A DNA stretch of 64,000 nucleotides, from positions 18,962 to 82,961 of IMG/VR virus record IMGVR_UViG_3300034060_000588. One strand, given 5' to 3'. The stretch comes from a virus. This document shows, in pieces, positions 10,901 to 18,803 of the stretch (position 1 is the first letter of the stretch; every line of letters begins with the position of its first letter). The translations under genes were made by a program, and so were the position numbers. The notes under the pieces were generated by a model that was not told the origin of the DNA, did not search any database, and saw only the letters and a list, made by a program, of their open reading frames with translations.

Positions 10901-13515
10901 AAGTATTTATCTCTAGAATTAAACTCGTTTAATTTTTGTGAGTATGTAACGTCTGTTGGAAACCCAAACCATCTTTCATCATTACCAAGACTTTTATCTG
11001 CGGCAAACAAAAATGGTTGTGGTGCGTGGAGTTTTTGGATTGATGAACCAACAATAAGGTCACTTCCAGTAAATAATCTTCTAAAATCAACTGTTGCTCT
11101 AACCACATTGGTTGTGTCTAACTCATTGTCATTTACAGAATAAGTTAGTGATTTATATTGACCACCATTATAAAACCAACCACCATTTGCATCTGTTGGT
11201 GAAAACCCTGGTCTTTGTGAAAAATTTGGGTGTTCCGGTACGTAATTTGACGCTTGGTTTATTGGTGCTAAAAGTGAATTTGATATTGATGTTACATCAG
11301 TAGATCCAATACCGGGTATAACAATTTGGTTATCTGCATATGAATTTGTTATAAATTGTTCAATATCACTTTGTGTTATCTCGTCAACTTCTGGTTCGGT
11401 GCATGAACATTCACAGTTTGTACATTCTGGGTATGACAATAGTGGTAATGAGATCGGAACACGTTTTAATGGTACAATATATCTAAAAAACAAATATGTC
11501 ATATAACCAAGTAACCCTAAAAGAGCTAAAAGACCAGTATAAACAAGACCAATTACTATAACACCCCAAATACTCAAAGAAGGAACTAATGAACTGACGT
11601 ATGAAATTGCATCACCAAGATTCATAGCGTATTGGACAATAAAATAACCAGTAATGATGATTGCAAAAAGTATAAGTGCTTTTACTAATGGCCATAGTGT
11701 GTAAACAAGGTGTGTTGCTACAATAAGAGCCATTATTGGGAATGTTAAAATGTTTAATAAAAACGTAAGTAACTGAAACCATAAATCTTGATTTCTTATT
11801 ATATCATTAACAGGGTAAATATTATTTTCTGTCCTACAAGTTCTATCATCAATTTCTTTAATACCCAAATGTGTCCATCTGGCAGCACCAAATTTATAAC
11901 GGTCAAGAAACATTGCTGTTGTATAAACCTTATTATAATTAAATTGATAAAAAGTGTCGTCACAATTTATGGCTTCAACTGGGTTTACGTAATCGTCCCA
12001 CTCAAGACTAAACGCATAAGATTTTAATAAGTCAAAATAATCTTGTGGGTAAAATTGGAATTTTATAATAACGTTTTGTGTTGTATCAATTGGCGTAAAT
12101 GCCCATTGGAATATGTCACCAATATTAACGTTTAAACTCTCAAGTGTCCCGACATAGGGTATACTGTTTATTGTTAATGAAAGGTTTTCTGCGTTTATTA
12201 ATTCAAGTAAACTTAAACCACCATTAAATGTCATAGTTTCACTATAGGTTGTCAAACCGGCTGTAATACTGCCACCTACACCAACATAAAACACTTGGAA
12301 TTGTGGGTACCCATACGGGTCGTTATTTGATGCCGACCACCCGTATTCTTTTACATTGGGTACTAAAAAATTTGCCCTAATAATATCATTACTATTACCG
12401 TTTTCATTTTGCCATTTTATTTTAAACCGGTATTTTCCTTTTGTTGGTATACCCACATTTGGGTTTGAGGATAAAACTTGTTCACCAAATTCATTTGTTG
12501 TAACATAATCTAGGTTCATCGGTACATCAACGACAAACGCTCCGTTTTCATCTATAACCCTACCTTCGTTTATTAGTTTGTATTCTTCAAGAATTGGTAA
12601 TCCTTGATTATCTAAATTTATTGTTTGTCGTATTGATAAAATTTGTCCTGGTCCGGCAATTAACTCACAAAATTTTCCAGTATCTTTTTGTGGTTTACAA
12701 TTTATTTTTTGTGCGTTCTCATCCGTATTTGACATTATCGATCCGAGAAATACGGAAACCGGATTGATCTTTATATTATATTCTTTTGTTAAATCAAAAT
12801 CAACTCTATTAATCCCTAATTGACAAATGTTTGTATCACCCCACAATGGTGAAACATCAATAATTCTATTAAAGTTAATAATTTGTGGTAATTCATCTAA
12901 ATTTGAACTCGTTTTAAAATTACTACCATTAAAGTCATTTTCAACAGCATTTCCAGTTCTTATCAAGTCTTGTGGTGTTAAAGAAAAACAACCGATGTCT
13001 GATAGGTCAACATCCATAACAAGTGTTTGTGATCCGGTTGGTACACCAAAAATCATATAATCCCCACTATCATTTGTTTTTACTGTAAATTTATAATATT
13101 TGTCGTACACCTCAACCCAAGATTGGTTTAATAAAACCTCATCTTTATCTGGGAAACTACCTGTTGCCGAATGATTTGTGTATGATGGTGACTTTGGTAA
13201 TAAATTATACCTATATCCTTGTTCGTTCCTATCTGTTAGTGTTTGATATGGGTATAACTCACTTATGATTGGGTTTTGGTTGTCTTCGTCTGATAAAGGA
13301 ATAAATACAGATACTTTAGCGTTTGGTAAACCAAATCCATTGTTAACTGAAACTCGGCCAACGATTACACCATAGTCAGAACAAACCCTAGTGTATATTT
13401 CGCTTTGTAATATCTTTAGTGATAAAATTTCAAGAAATTCAAAGTCTTGTTCTAATTTAATGTCAATGTGTTTATCAACACCGGGTGTGGCTTTTATTCT
13501 ATATGATTTGGGCAT
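7963..13515 (-). CDS. Giant baseplate-region protein with carboxypeptidase-regulatory-like domain and membrane helices
   Basis: The protein has 1850 aa. Residues about 47-175 resemble a CarboxypepD_reg/SdrD B-like beta sandwich: GVIVGRVSVNNGFGLPNAKV, then TNDSGDYMIFGVPTGS. Residues about 571-690 hold three or four strongly hydrophobic helices (for example IMALIVATHLVYTLW and WGVIVIGLVYTGLLALLGLL), immediately followed by a Cys cluster CTNCECSC (about 694-701) and an acidic stretch. The remaining 1100 residues are Asn/Thr/Tyr-rich and fibre-like, with a further Cys-containing segment near 1380-1420. Membrane helices are rare in tail structural proteins; they could insert into the host envelope during entry. 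Neighbours are the gp6-like wedge upstream and the 580-aa protein downstream. Function is otherwise unknown. Confidence 0.6.
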   Translation of the reverse strand: MPKSYRIKATPGVDKHIDIKLEQDFEFLEILSLKILQSEIYTRVCSDYGVIVGRVSVNNGFGLPNAKVSVFIPLSDEDNQNPIISELYPYQTLTDRNEQGYRYNLLPKSPSYTNHSATGSFPDKDEVLLNQSWVEVYDKYYKFTVKTNDSGDYMIFGVPTGSQTLVMDVDLSDIGCFSLTPQDLIRTGNAVENDFNGSNFKTSSNLDELPQIINFNRIIDVSPLWGDTNICQLGINRVDFDLTKEYNIKINPVSVFLGSIMSNTDENAQKINCKPQKDTGKFCELIAGPGQILSIRQTINLDNQGLPILEEYKLINEGRVIDENGAFVVDVPMNLDYVTTNEFGEQVLSSNPNVGIPTKGKYRFKIKWQNENGNSNDIIRANFLVPNVKEYGWSASNNDPYGYPQFQVFYVGVGGSITAGLTTYSETMTFNGGLSLLELINAENLSLTINSIPYVGTLESLNVNIGDIFQWAFTPIDTTQNVIIKFQFYPQDYFDLLKSYAFSLEWDDYVNPVEAINCDDTFYQFNYNKVYTTAMFLDRYKFGAARWTHLGIKEIDDRTCRTENNIYPVNDIIRNQDLWFQLLTFLLNILTFPIMALIVATHLVYTLWPLVKALILFAIIITGYFIVQYAMNLGDAISYVSSLVPSLSIWGVIVIGLVYTGLLALLGLLGYMTYLFFRYIVPLKRVPISLPLLSYPECTNCECSCTEPEVDEITQSDIEQFITNSYADNQIVIPGIGSTDVTSISNSLLAPINQASNYVPEHPNFSQRPGFSPTDANGGWFYNGGQYKSLTYSVNDNELDTTNVVRATVDFRRLFTGSDLIVGSSIQKLHAPQPFLFAADKSLGNDERWFGFPTDVTYSQKLNEFNSRDKYFNNASPLGSLNRITTTVNPSLGSDSFDDQILVILVKPGTTGQLVNQLVSFQNPLTSPAYVNITGATENQFLTNSITGTTTTGTTPLVKFVNYANPTDPSGVLELTAQIKINQTTNNGEFKYPNDIEYFQVITGLTVSQFLTQSNGTNNPQLFHQEYLRHKINYVIARALEVSSNNTSNYPFTTGPSAETFFYTDPDLVSHTRQIGNYDSLSSLTNFNTYEILFLTRGVDPYTDKQEIKYDLSRIFGFTTPDSVTFTGLKYLNIPIRGTNSPKPKSHNTIDNSDNRLYYPSYTFTVTSPYTAFTSFNPYYYLSTDDTTLNSTGGGLPGPGGANYRPNVNLPILSILSNTTNLISSDRTLPNYSTSYVGGTSFIASKFNNLNITNWATFADPYFIDRVGNPSVYGYPEELDPAQDIYSVYSPAYYRYTASTTNPLVGVDFNNSSRLVMRSDRLPTSDKTQESELGTGFALHQNDNFVIYVNIGLAVNIPLSTGPQEITGESADEDEMLTGITQSLECDNMVPLRCYQGTGLNLGIDQDCVDDNKKRFVKGCYCFPTKKAGIYILGIPDDIEYFLEWKTRFTVLYAACRGIFSQTFQNNWINGNLYMFPIKKGNRYFLNPLKDSAFDFCDHNVIYNEISDNFYYRSSPWDSTFNLFIGAERPNGSTFGGVFIGSGGFNDKQIQFPTTIMDLGPRDKFINEICGDNNLQGYFIDQVKSTSYSDTSDIVKLGFLSRLVNANFIEQMFGNFSSSGTFSEGVGINQFFNSTRGGYRIDGDFAQALSINSEFKVISFATDTYPNNFIYVGEDNNTPFGRGLFGIFYSSSTEDVKYRRRYSPGSETFNQSPLIQYNYGYPNTQNVPHYRWKLKSNSNVIFGTEDNNWNTTPDQFNGFYAKGYQDLNYLTDPYFKILGGTNVGYITKFNAAGVPVDSNFGVSPGLPPSSGPVVGDLSHNIVGAPYHFYFGLKAGKTAINRYIQIYLNLE

Positions 13516-13532
13516 TAAATTTCCTTTTTTTG

Positions 13533-13539
13533 ATAAATA
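13533..13539 (-). promoter_or_regulatory. TATTTAT box upstream of the 1850-aa gene
   Basis: The gene-sense sequence is ACTATTTATCAAAAAAAG, 17 nt before ATG, with an AAGGAAA ribosome-binding-like stretch between. A TTCAAAAAATAA direct repeat lies just upstream (about 13555-13587). Confidence 0.45.
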
Positions 13540-13589
13540 GTTTATTTCCTATTTTCAAAAAATAATCTTTTTATTCAAAAAATAAATTA

Positions 13590-15428
13590 TCAAGAGATAT
13601 TAACGGTCTTATAATTTAAAACCGAAACTGTAATGTCCTTATTTTGGAATCTAATTTGGTAGATTTGGTTAGGTTCTGCAAATATTGTTTCATTAACAAG
13701 TTTAATTAATTTTGTACTTGGGTCTTCGTATTCTTGTGACGTTTGGGATGATGAGTACTCACCACCAACTCTATTAAACACAAAAATACCTGATGTTGAG
13801 ATCACGCCGTTTTCGCTTTGAATTAGTCTTTTAAGTTCCGAAATGTAAACGTTTTGTCCTAATTCCCTATTTAATGGGCTAAAGAATGAACTTGTAATGT
13901 TGATTATATTTGTAACAACTTGTCCTTGACTTTGTGTACTGTCTAAAATGACATCAATTTCTATTGCTAGATCTATAACATTTGCTGTTTCAACCGAAAT
14001 GTAATCATTAATCATTCTATAATTTGATAAATAATTTGCGACATTATTTTTTAATGTATTTGACACAACTTCTGTGAGGTTACCACTATTGTCATATGAA
14101 AGCATTTTAATTTTAATCTTATTATCTTCTTCCATAATTGATACTTTACCTGGCGCTCCGAATTGAGAAGGCATTGTTCTAATAATTGATTCATAATCAT
14201 TAATAGTAACGGCTCTATTTTGTGCTGCAAAGTTAAAAGATACATACTGTCTTACTTCTTCTGTTGTTGGTGGATTAGATCCACCTATAGCGGCAGTAAC
14301 GTTATTACAACTCAATGAGTTTACAACACTATTGTTGGTTGTTTGAGATGGGCCATTTACATAAAACGAAACAGTACCAATTTGGTTAATAACATTTATA
14401 CCAACATTACTAACTTGACCACCACCAATTCTATATTGTATGAATATTGTGGAGTTGGACTTTAAAGTACTACCTAGCGCAAAATTATTCATATATTTAT
14501 TCAAATCCATCGCATAACCATTACGAGCAAATTCCCTCAACTGGTCTTCCGCAGATGTGTTACCACCACCAAATGTCATTTTAAAGAATCCTTCTGGTGT
14601 AAATTCAGTTATAAATTTAGTATTAGTTGTAAGATATCTACCTACTTTAATTCCGGGTTGATCTGATGGTTTTGTCGGGTCCTCAACAAACACTCTATCT
14701 TCAGCCAAGGCTTTTACTTCATACCAACGATTTTCTAAACCTAAAAATTCTTGTGGTTCTGGTATTGTTGTATACTGTGTTCCATCTTTTAATAAAACAC
14801 TTGTTATACCTAAAACATTTTTTTCTGGTAAAAATAATTCTAAAAATGGTCTAACATCATTTGCATTAATTACTTTTTTGAAGACTTTTGTTGTTCCGTT
14901 TACAACAACTTCCCGTTTTGTAATTGTGTAGTTTATTAGTCTATTGTTTGAATTAAAATTTGGTATTTTAAGTCTATTTGGGAATCCCTCGGCATTTACT
15001 GGTGATGAAAAATCAATATCATAAACAGTTTCAAACGGTTGTCCAGCACCAGAGACTTGAGCCCCTCTTCGTAATATACCGCAATACCTTAAATCTTCTT
15101 TATCACCATTTGCATCAACAACAATGGAGAAATCAACAAGTGTTACTGATGGTCTAGACCCTGGTATTTTTAAACCATAAGTTCTTGCTAGGTTATAAAT
15201 AGATGTTTTTTGTTGTGCAAATTGTAAGACAGTTTCCTGAACACTTCTATCTATTTGATATTGTAAATTATCATTAACCGCAGCATTTAAATCTAACAAA
15301 ACAGAAAAGACACCAGCGTCGTTAAAATTTTGTACTACGTCTGGGTAATATTCTTTTGTGAAATTAATTAATTCCGTTCTTATCCCTTGAAAGTCCCTAG
15401 TCGTGTATGATATTTTTTTATTTGCCAT
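13590..15428 (-). CDS. Baseplate wedge protein, gp6/J-like
   Basis: This 612-aa protein has the layout of the Baseplate_J/T4 gp6 family. An N-terminal helical region (NFNDAGVFSVLLDLNAAVND, about 34-53) is followed by a YQIDRSVQE segment, a beta-rich middle, and a C-terminal region with the conserved Y-E-S-I-I-R-T order and an ISELKRLIQSENGV segment near 540. gp6 dimers form the outer ring of the contractile-tail baseplate and bind gp7 and gp53/gp25. Length is close to T4 gp6 (660 aa). It sits next to the gp25 gene, the usual partner. It starts MANKKIS, as does the next gene. Identification is confident at family level. Confidence 0.8.
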   Translation of the reverse strand: MANKKISYTTRDFQGIRTELINFTKEYYPDVVQNFNDAGVFSVLLDLNAAVNDNLQYQIDRSVQETVLQFAQQKTSIYNLARTYGLKIPGSRPSVTLVDFSIVVDANGDKEDLRYCGILRRGAQVSGAGQPFETVYDIDFSSPVNAEGFPNRLKIPNFNSNNRLINYTITKREVVVNGTTKVFKKVINANDVRPFLELFLPEKNVLGITSVLLKDGTQYTTIPEPQEFLGLENRWYEVKALAEDRVFVEDPTKPSDQPGIKVGRYLTTNTKFITEFTPEGFFKMTFGGGNTSAEDQLREFARNGYAMDLNKYMNNFALGSTLKSNSTIFIQYRIGGGQVSNVGINVINQIGTVSFYVNGPSQTTNNSVVNSLSCNNVTAAIGGSNPPTTEEVRQYVSFNFAAQNRAVTINDYESIIRTMPSQFGAPGKVSIMEEDNKIKIKMLSYDNSGNLTEVVSNTLKNNVANYLSNYRMINDYISVETANVIDLAIEIDVILDSTQSQGQVVTNIINITSSFFSPLNRELGQNVYISELKRLIQSENGVISTSGIFVFNRVGGEYSSSQTSQEYEDPSTKLIKLVNETIFAEPNQIYQIRFQNKDITVSVLNYKTVNIS

Positions 15429-15438
15429 TTGTATGTTT

Positions 15439-16089
15439 TTATAAAGTTGTATATCTTAATTTGAGACCTAATATAAATAACTTTGTGTCATTTTGAAAGG
15501 TGGTTATTGAAAAATTGTCGTTTGTTGTTACAGCTGAAAAAACCGGTAAAACGTCTAATTGTGTGAACGTATCAATTGTATACGAATATGTTATTGCTGT
15601 GGAAATAAGGTTTCCACCAAACAAATCCCCATTTTGACCATAAACCAAGTCAATGTCGGTTACTACATTACCACTAAACTCTGGTATCGTAATAATGTCA
15701 GAACTAATTATACTACCAAAATCATTAGGTATACTACCACTTATCGCAACAGGATCTGTACCGCCGTCACAAAATGGTTCATAAAAAAACCCCTTAAACT
15801 CCAAATTTAACCCGGCTGATTTATAAAAAACTTCTTTTGTTATTGGTAAACCTGTTATTGTAAATGTACCACCAGTTGTATTTTCAATTGTTATTGTTCC
15901 TGCGGAATACGTACCACCAGTTGCAAAAACATCTGTAAGACCACTTAAAATGTATGTTTGTACATCCTTTAATGGTGTACTGTTTGTAACACCAATAGGG
16001 TTTTGGTAATTTACAATTGCAATAATATCGTTTGGTGTATAGTCTGAAAAACCAACGAAAGGTAACTGGGATATTTTTTTATTTGCCAT
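15439..16089 (-). CDS. Small fibre-like virion protein with KKISQLP N-terminal module
   Basis: The protein has 216 aa. It opens MANKKISQLPFVGFSDYTPN and continues into YILSGLTD (about 46-53) and Gly/Thr-rich beta sequence. The first 80 residues align by eye with the N-terminus of the 609-aa repeat adhesin (58265-60094): KKISQLP, DYT, D-x-x-A-x-V, then SGLTD. K-I-S-x-L-P openings recur in phage tail fibre and attachment proteins, so this module probably anchors the protein to the tail. The C-terminal part differs and has no known domain. Being between gp25 and gp6, it may be a short fibre or a wedge accessory protein. Confidence 0.55.
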   Translation of the reverse strand: MANKKISQLPFVGFSDYTPNDIIAIVNYQNPIGVTNSTPLKDVQTYILSGLTDVFATGGTYSAGTITIENTTGGTFTITGLPITKEVFYKSAGLNLEFKGFFYEPFCDGGTDPVAISGSIPNDFGSIISSDIITIPEFSGNVVTDIDLVYGQNGDLFGGNLISTAITYSYTIDTFTQLDVLPVFSAVTTNDNFSITTFQNDTKLFILGLKLRYTTL

Positions 16090-16095
16090 TTGTCT

Positions 16096-16557
16096 TTAAA
16101 TATTTAAAATTACAAAATCACTTGAGTTAAAAGCTCCGTTTGTATTTCTATAATCAATTTTTATTTTTGCTGTGTGCTCCTCTGTTGCAATGTTTGGTGT
16201 TTTAAATTCTCTTTGACCACCTTCACTAATGTATGTTGTGTCTTGACTGTTAACTTGTTGTGCGGCGTCTGTTATTGATATATTTGTAATTAAAATTCCA
16301 GGCATATAGTTCTCAACAGATTCTCTTATTTCACTTTCAATTTCAGAAAATGTTGGTCCGTCTAACGGTTCAAAAATATATTCATATAATCTTGTACCAA
16401 AATCTGGAAGAAAATATCTTGACCCTTTTCTTGTTAATAGTAAGTGAATTAAATTACTTCTAACCTCTTCCTCTCCAGTATCTGAAGCGTCTAAATATTT
16501 TCCAACGTATGAATCTACAAAAGGAAAATTAATACCATAAGTTATACCATCTGCCAT
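16096..16557 (-). CDS. Baseplate wedge protein gp25 (GPW/gp25 family)
   Basis: The protein has 153 aa. The core RKGSRYFLPDFGTRLYEYIF (about 43-62) and EIESEIRESVENYMPGILI (about 72-90) match the GPW_gp25 fold found in T4 gp25 (132 aa) and P2 gpW. gp25 sits at the wedge inner ring, bridging gp6/gp53 to the sheath initiation site. It lies directly upstream of the fibre-like and gp6-like genes, as expected for a wedge operon. The family call is confident. Confidence 0.85.
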   Translation of the reverse strand: MADGITYGINFPFVDSYVGKYLDASDTGEEEVRSNLIHLLLTRKGSRYFLPDFGTRLYEYIFEPLDGPTFSEIESEIRESVENYMPGILITNISITDAAQQVNSQDTTYISEGGQREFKTPNIATEEHTAKIKIDYRNTNGAFNSSDFVILNI

Positions 16558-16562
16558 ATCTA

Positions 16563-16569
16563 ATAAATA
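16563..16569 (-). promoter_or_regulatory. TATTTAT box just before the gp25 gene
   Basis: The gene-sense sequence is TATATTTATTAGATATG with only 5 nt between box and ATG, so a promoter here would give a nearly leaderless mRNA. Confidence 0.35.
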
Positions 16570-16593
16570 TAGTATTGGGATATTTTATATAAA

Positions 16594-16622
16594 TAAAAAA
16601 AATCACTGATTTTTCAGTGATT
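16594..16622 (-). terminator. Rho-independent terminator overlapping the end of the DUF5522 gene
   Basis: A perfect 9-bp stem (AATCACTGA at 16601-16609 with TCAGTGATT at 16614-16622) and a 4-nt loop are followed on the minus strand by a T run. The stem contains the last codons and the stop of the 76-aa gene. It separates the replication block from the gp25 operon. Confidence 0.75.
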
Positions 16623-16833
16623 CTTTTAAGTTTGTATTACCTTTTTCGTAAAGTGGTTCGTAGGGGCAATGCCTACAATTGTTTCCACAACATTTACCTC
16701 GTTTCATATGGAAAGATTCTGTCATAACAATATTTCCAGAATCATCCTTATAAAAGTCAGGTTCAGGAGATTTTTTAGTTGTCTCCTGAACATATAACTG
16801 TTGTATCCAATCTTTTGATGAGTTTACTGTCAT
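16603..16833 (-). CDS. DUF5522-type cysteine-rich small protein
   Basis: The protein has 76 aa. It carries the family signature: a variable N-terminus, then DFYKDDSGNIVMTESFHMKR, then GKCCGNNCRHCPYEP (about 46-60). The four Cys plus His suggest a zinc or Fe-S site. DUF5522 proteins are common in Bacteroidota and their function is not known to me. The gene lies alone between two terminators, directly downstream of the ribonucleotide reductase, with no visible partner. It was probably acquired from a host. Recognition of the motif is confident; role is unknown. Confidence 0.7.
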   Translation of the reverse strand: MTVNSSKDWIQQLYVQETTKKSPEPDFYKDDSGNIVMTESFHMKRGKCCGNNCRHCPYEPLYEKGNTNLKESLKNQ

Positions 16834-16855
16834 TTTAGTTAGTTTTTCTTTGGTT

Positions 16856-16889
16856 ATAAAACGCTAACAAAACTTGGTATGTTAGCGTT
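16856..16889 (-). terminator. Hairpin terminator after the ribonucleotide reductase gene
   Basis: A perfect 10-bp inverted repeat (AACGCTAACA at 16860-16869, TGTTAGCGTT at 16880-16889, loop 10 nt) is followed on the minus strand by TTTTATAA. The short T run makes termination efficiency uncertain. Confidence 0.6.
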
Positions 16890-16918
16890 ACATTATTTCC
16901 CCAACTTGCTTTCATATC

Positions 16919-18778
16919 TTATACAATTTCACACGCACCACCAGCACAAGCGGCTTCACCACGAAGATCGGTGTTATCTTGTAACTCAATAACTTTTGTA
17001 AGATCTACATCTTTTAATGTTGCGGATAATCTTTCAAAGTCTTCTTTTTTACAATCTTCAAAAGGTGCCTGGGTATAAGTTCCTCCGTTGTAGGGCAAAA
17101 CAGATAGTCCATTATAGAATTTTCTGTTTTTCCACATCCAGTCACCTACTAAGTCCCACTCGTCTTCTTTAATTGAGACTGTCGCAGATACATTGTGTGT
17201 GTTTTGTCCTGTTCTATGTCCATTTCTGATCCACTCTTGAGATACTTTTTTTACTCTTTCCAGCATTTGAAATACTGATTCATATCGTAGAATTGATCCT
17301 TCTGGTGACATTTGTGGTATTGTAATTACCGCAGTATCGTGTGGTCGGAAGTACTCATCTTCAACTAATTCTGGGTGATTAATCGCAAGGTATGAATATA
17401 TTGCCTCATTTTTTCCAACACGGATTCTTCTTAAATAATAGTCATTATGCCAAGCGTGAATACCAGATGCTGTGCCTAAAACCAATGATGATGTACCAGA
17501 TGGTTTTACAGTTGTTGTACGGGCGGCTTTGTTAATACCAATTAAATTTGCAACTCTTTCGTTTTCTTCTTTAACGGCTTGAGCGGCTGCTTTCATATCA
17601 TAACCCAATACAACACCAGAACCAATGCCTGTCATTCCAACACCAATAAGTGCGTCTTTTTCTGTTGTTCTTTTCCAAACATCTCTCAAGTAATGAAAAT
17701 CTGTGTAACCCGCTTGTAGTGTTCCGATGAACGCAGCACCTTTAACTCGTTTTTCAAAGTCTTCTTGTGAATCAATATCTGAAGAATTAACTTCACATAG
17801 ATTACAGAATTGGTATGGTCGTAAACCGATTTCACAACAAGGATTTGTTCCCCAATCTTTATCGTTTGATAAATAAATTCCTGGTTCACCAGCACCTGAT
17901 AGTTCAATTCTTTTCCAAAGACCCATAAAATATTCTTGTGTTACTTTATGTCTTAATAAAACCGCTGAATTGTTTGCTCTACCTCTTTGTGGGTTTGATT
18001 CCCACCAATTTCCGGATTTACAAGAAATCATTTCATCATCATCAGCTGAAAATAATGAGATAAGTGCTGCACGTCTGATTCCACCAGCCAATACTGCATC
18101 AGCAATATGACATACAATGTCGTGAGTTTCAATTGGTGTTAATTTATCACCATCGTTTTTGTTTTCCAACACCTTTGTAATGTGGTGAATACAATCTTTT
18201 AATGGTTGAGGGCCTGGTGCTTTTCCACCAGACGTTACAAGGTTTGCCCCTTTTTGTCTAATATCTGAAAAATCAAATATTGGTGTTGATGCTTTGTACC
18301 CAAAATAAGATTCCATCAATACTTTAATTGCGTCAGCCCACCCTTCAATAGAATCTCCAATTAAGTATCTTCTTGTTCTTGTTGGGTTTGGTTTTTTAAT
18401 TTCCTGTAGTTTATCTACGTGATGTTTTTGAACTGAAAACCCTACACCTGTTCCACCTAATAACAAAAACATTGTTTCTGAAAATGCGTCTGTGTGGTCT
18501 ATCGGTAAATAAGCACAGTTATAAACTCTGTTTGGTGAAATCTCAATTGGTTTACCACCAAATTGTAATGATCTCATAGATGGAAGAATTTTTTTATCGT
18601 ATACCATTTTGTACACTTCTTCTATCTCGTCTTTAATTTTTGGGTATTTTTTCTGATGCATTTCTTTATTTCTTGTCACCAGTTCTTCCCAAGTTTCCCT
18701 TCTGTTTAATTCAGGTACAAATTTAGCGTATTTCATATGTACCGTAATATCGCTCAATATTTTTTGTGAAATATTCAT
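16919..18778 (-). CDS. nrdJ: Adenosylcobalamin-dependent (class II) monomeric ribonucleotide reductase
   Basis: This 619-aa enzyme converts ribonucleotides to deoxyribonucleotides for phage DNA synthesis using a B12-generated thiyl radical. Key cysteines are visible: C88 in YNCAY, C314 (thiyl candidate) in NPCCEI and C325 in QFCNLCEVN, with the same 11-residue spacing as C408/C419 in Lactobacillus leichmannii RTPR. The C-terminal CAGGAC (C611, C616) is the reductant-exchange pair. A glycine-rich LLLGGTGVGFS and an AARTTTVKPSGTSS stretch match the family. It is shorter than RTPR (739 aa). No intein or intron is seen. No NrdB partner is needed; activity depends on host cobalamin. It is the last gene of the replication operon before a hairpin. 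Confidence 0.88.
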   Translation of the reverse strand: MNISQKILSDITVHMKYAKFVPELNRRETWEELVTRNKEMHQKKYPKIKDEIEEVYKMVYDKKILPSMRSLQFGGKPIEISPNRVYNCAYLPIDHTDAFSETMFLLLGGTGVGFSVQKHHVDKLQEIKKPNPTRTRRYLIGDSIEGWADAIKVLMESYFGYKASTPIFDFSDIRQKGANLVTSGGKAPGPQPLKDCIHHITKVLENKNDGDKLTPIETHDIVCHIADAVLAGGIRRAALISLFSADDDEMISCKSGNWWESNPQRGRANNSAVLLRHKVTQEYFMGLWKRIELSGAGEPGIYLSNDKDWGTNPCCEIGLRPYQFCNLCEVNSSDIDSQEDFEKRVKGAAFIGTLQAGYTDFHYLRDVWKRTTEKDALIGVGMTGIGSGVVLGYDMKAAAQAVKEENERVANLIGINKAARTTTVKPSGTSSLVLGTASGIHAWHNDYYLRRIRVGKNEAIYSYLAINHPELVEDEYFRPHDTAVITIPQMSPEGSILRYESVFQMLERVKKVSQEWIRNGHRTGQNTHNVSATVSIKEDEWDLVGDWMWKNRKFYNGLSVLPYNGGTYTQAPFEDCKKEDFERLSATLKDVDLTKVIELQDNTDLRGEAACAGGACEIV

Positions 18779-18803
18779 TTTTTATTAGTTTAATTATTTT
18801 ATT

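Noticed and set aside
16919-18778. Intein or intron in the ribonucleotide reductase, a common site in phages.
   Set aside because: The frame is continuous, with normal motif spacing (C314 to C325) and no splicing blocks.
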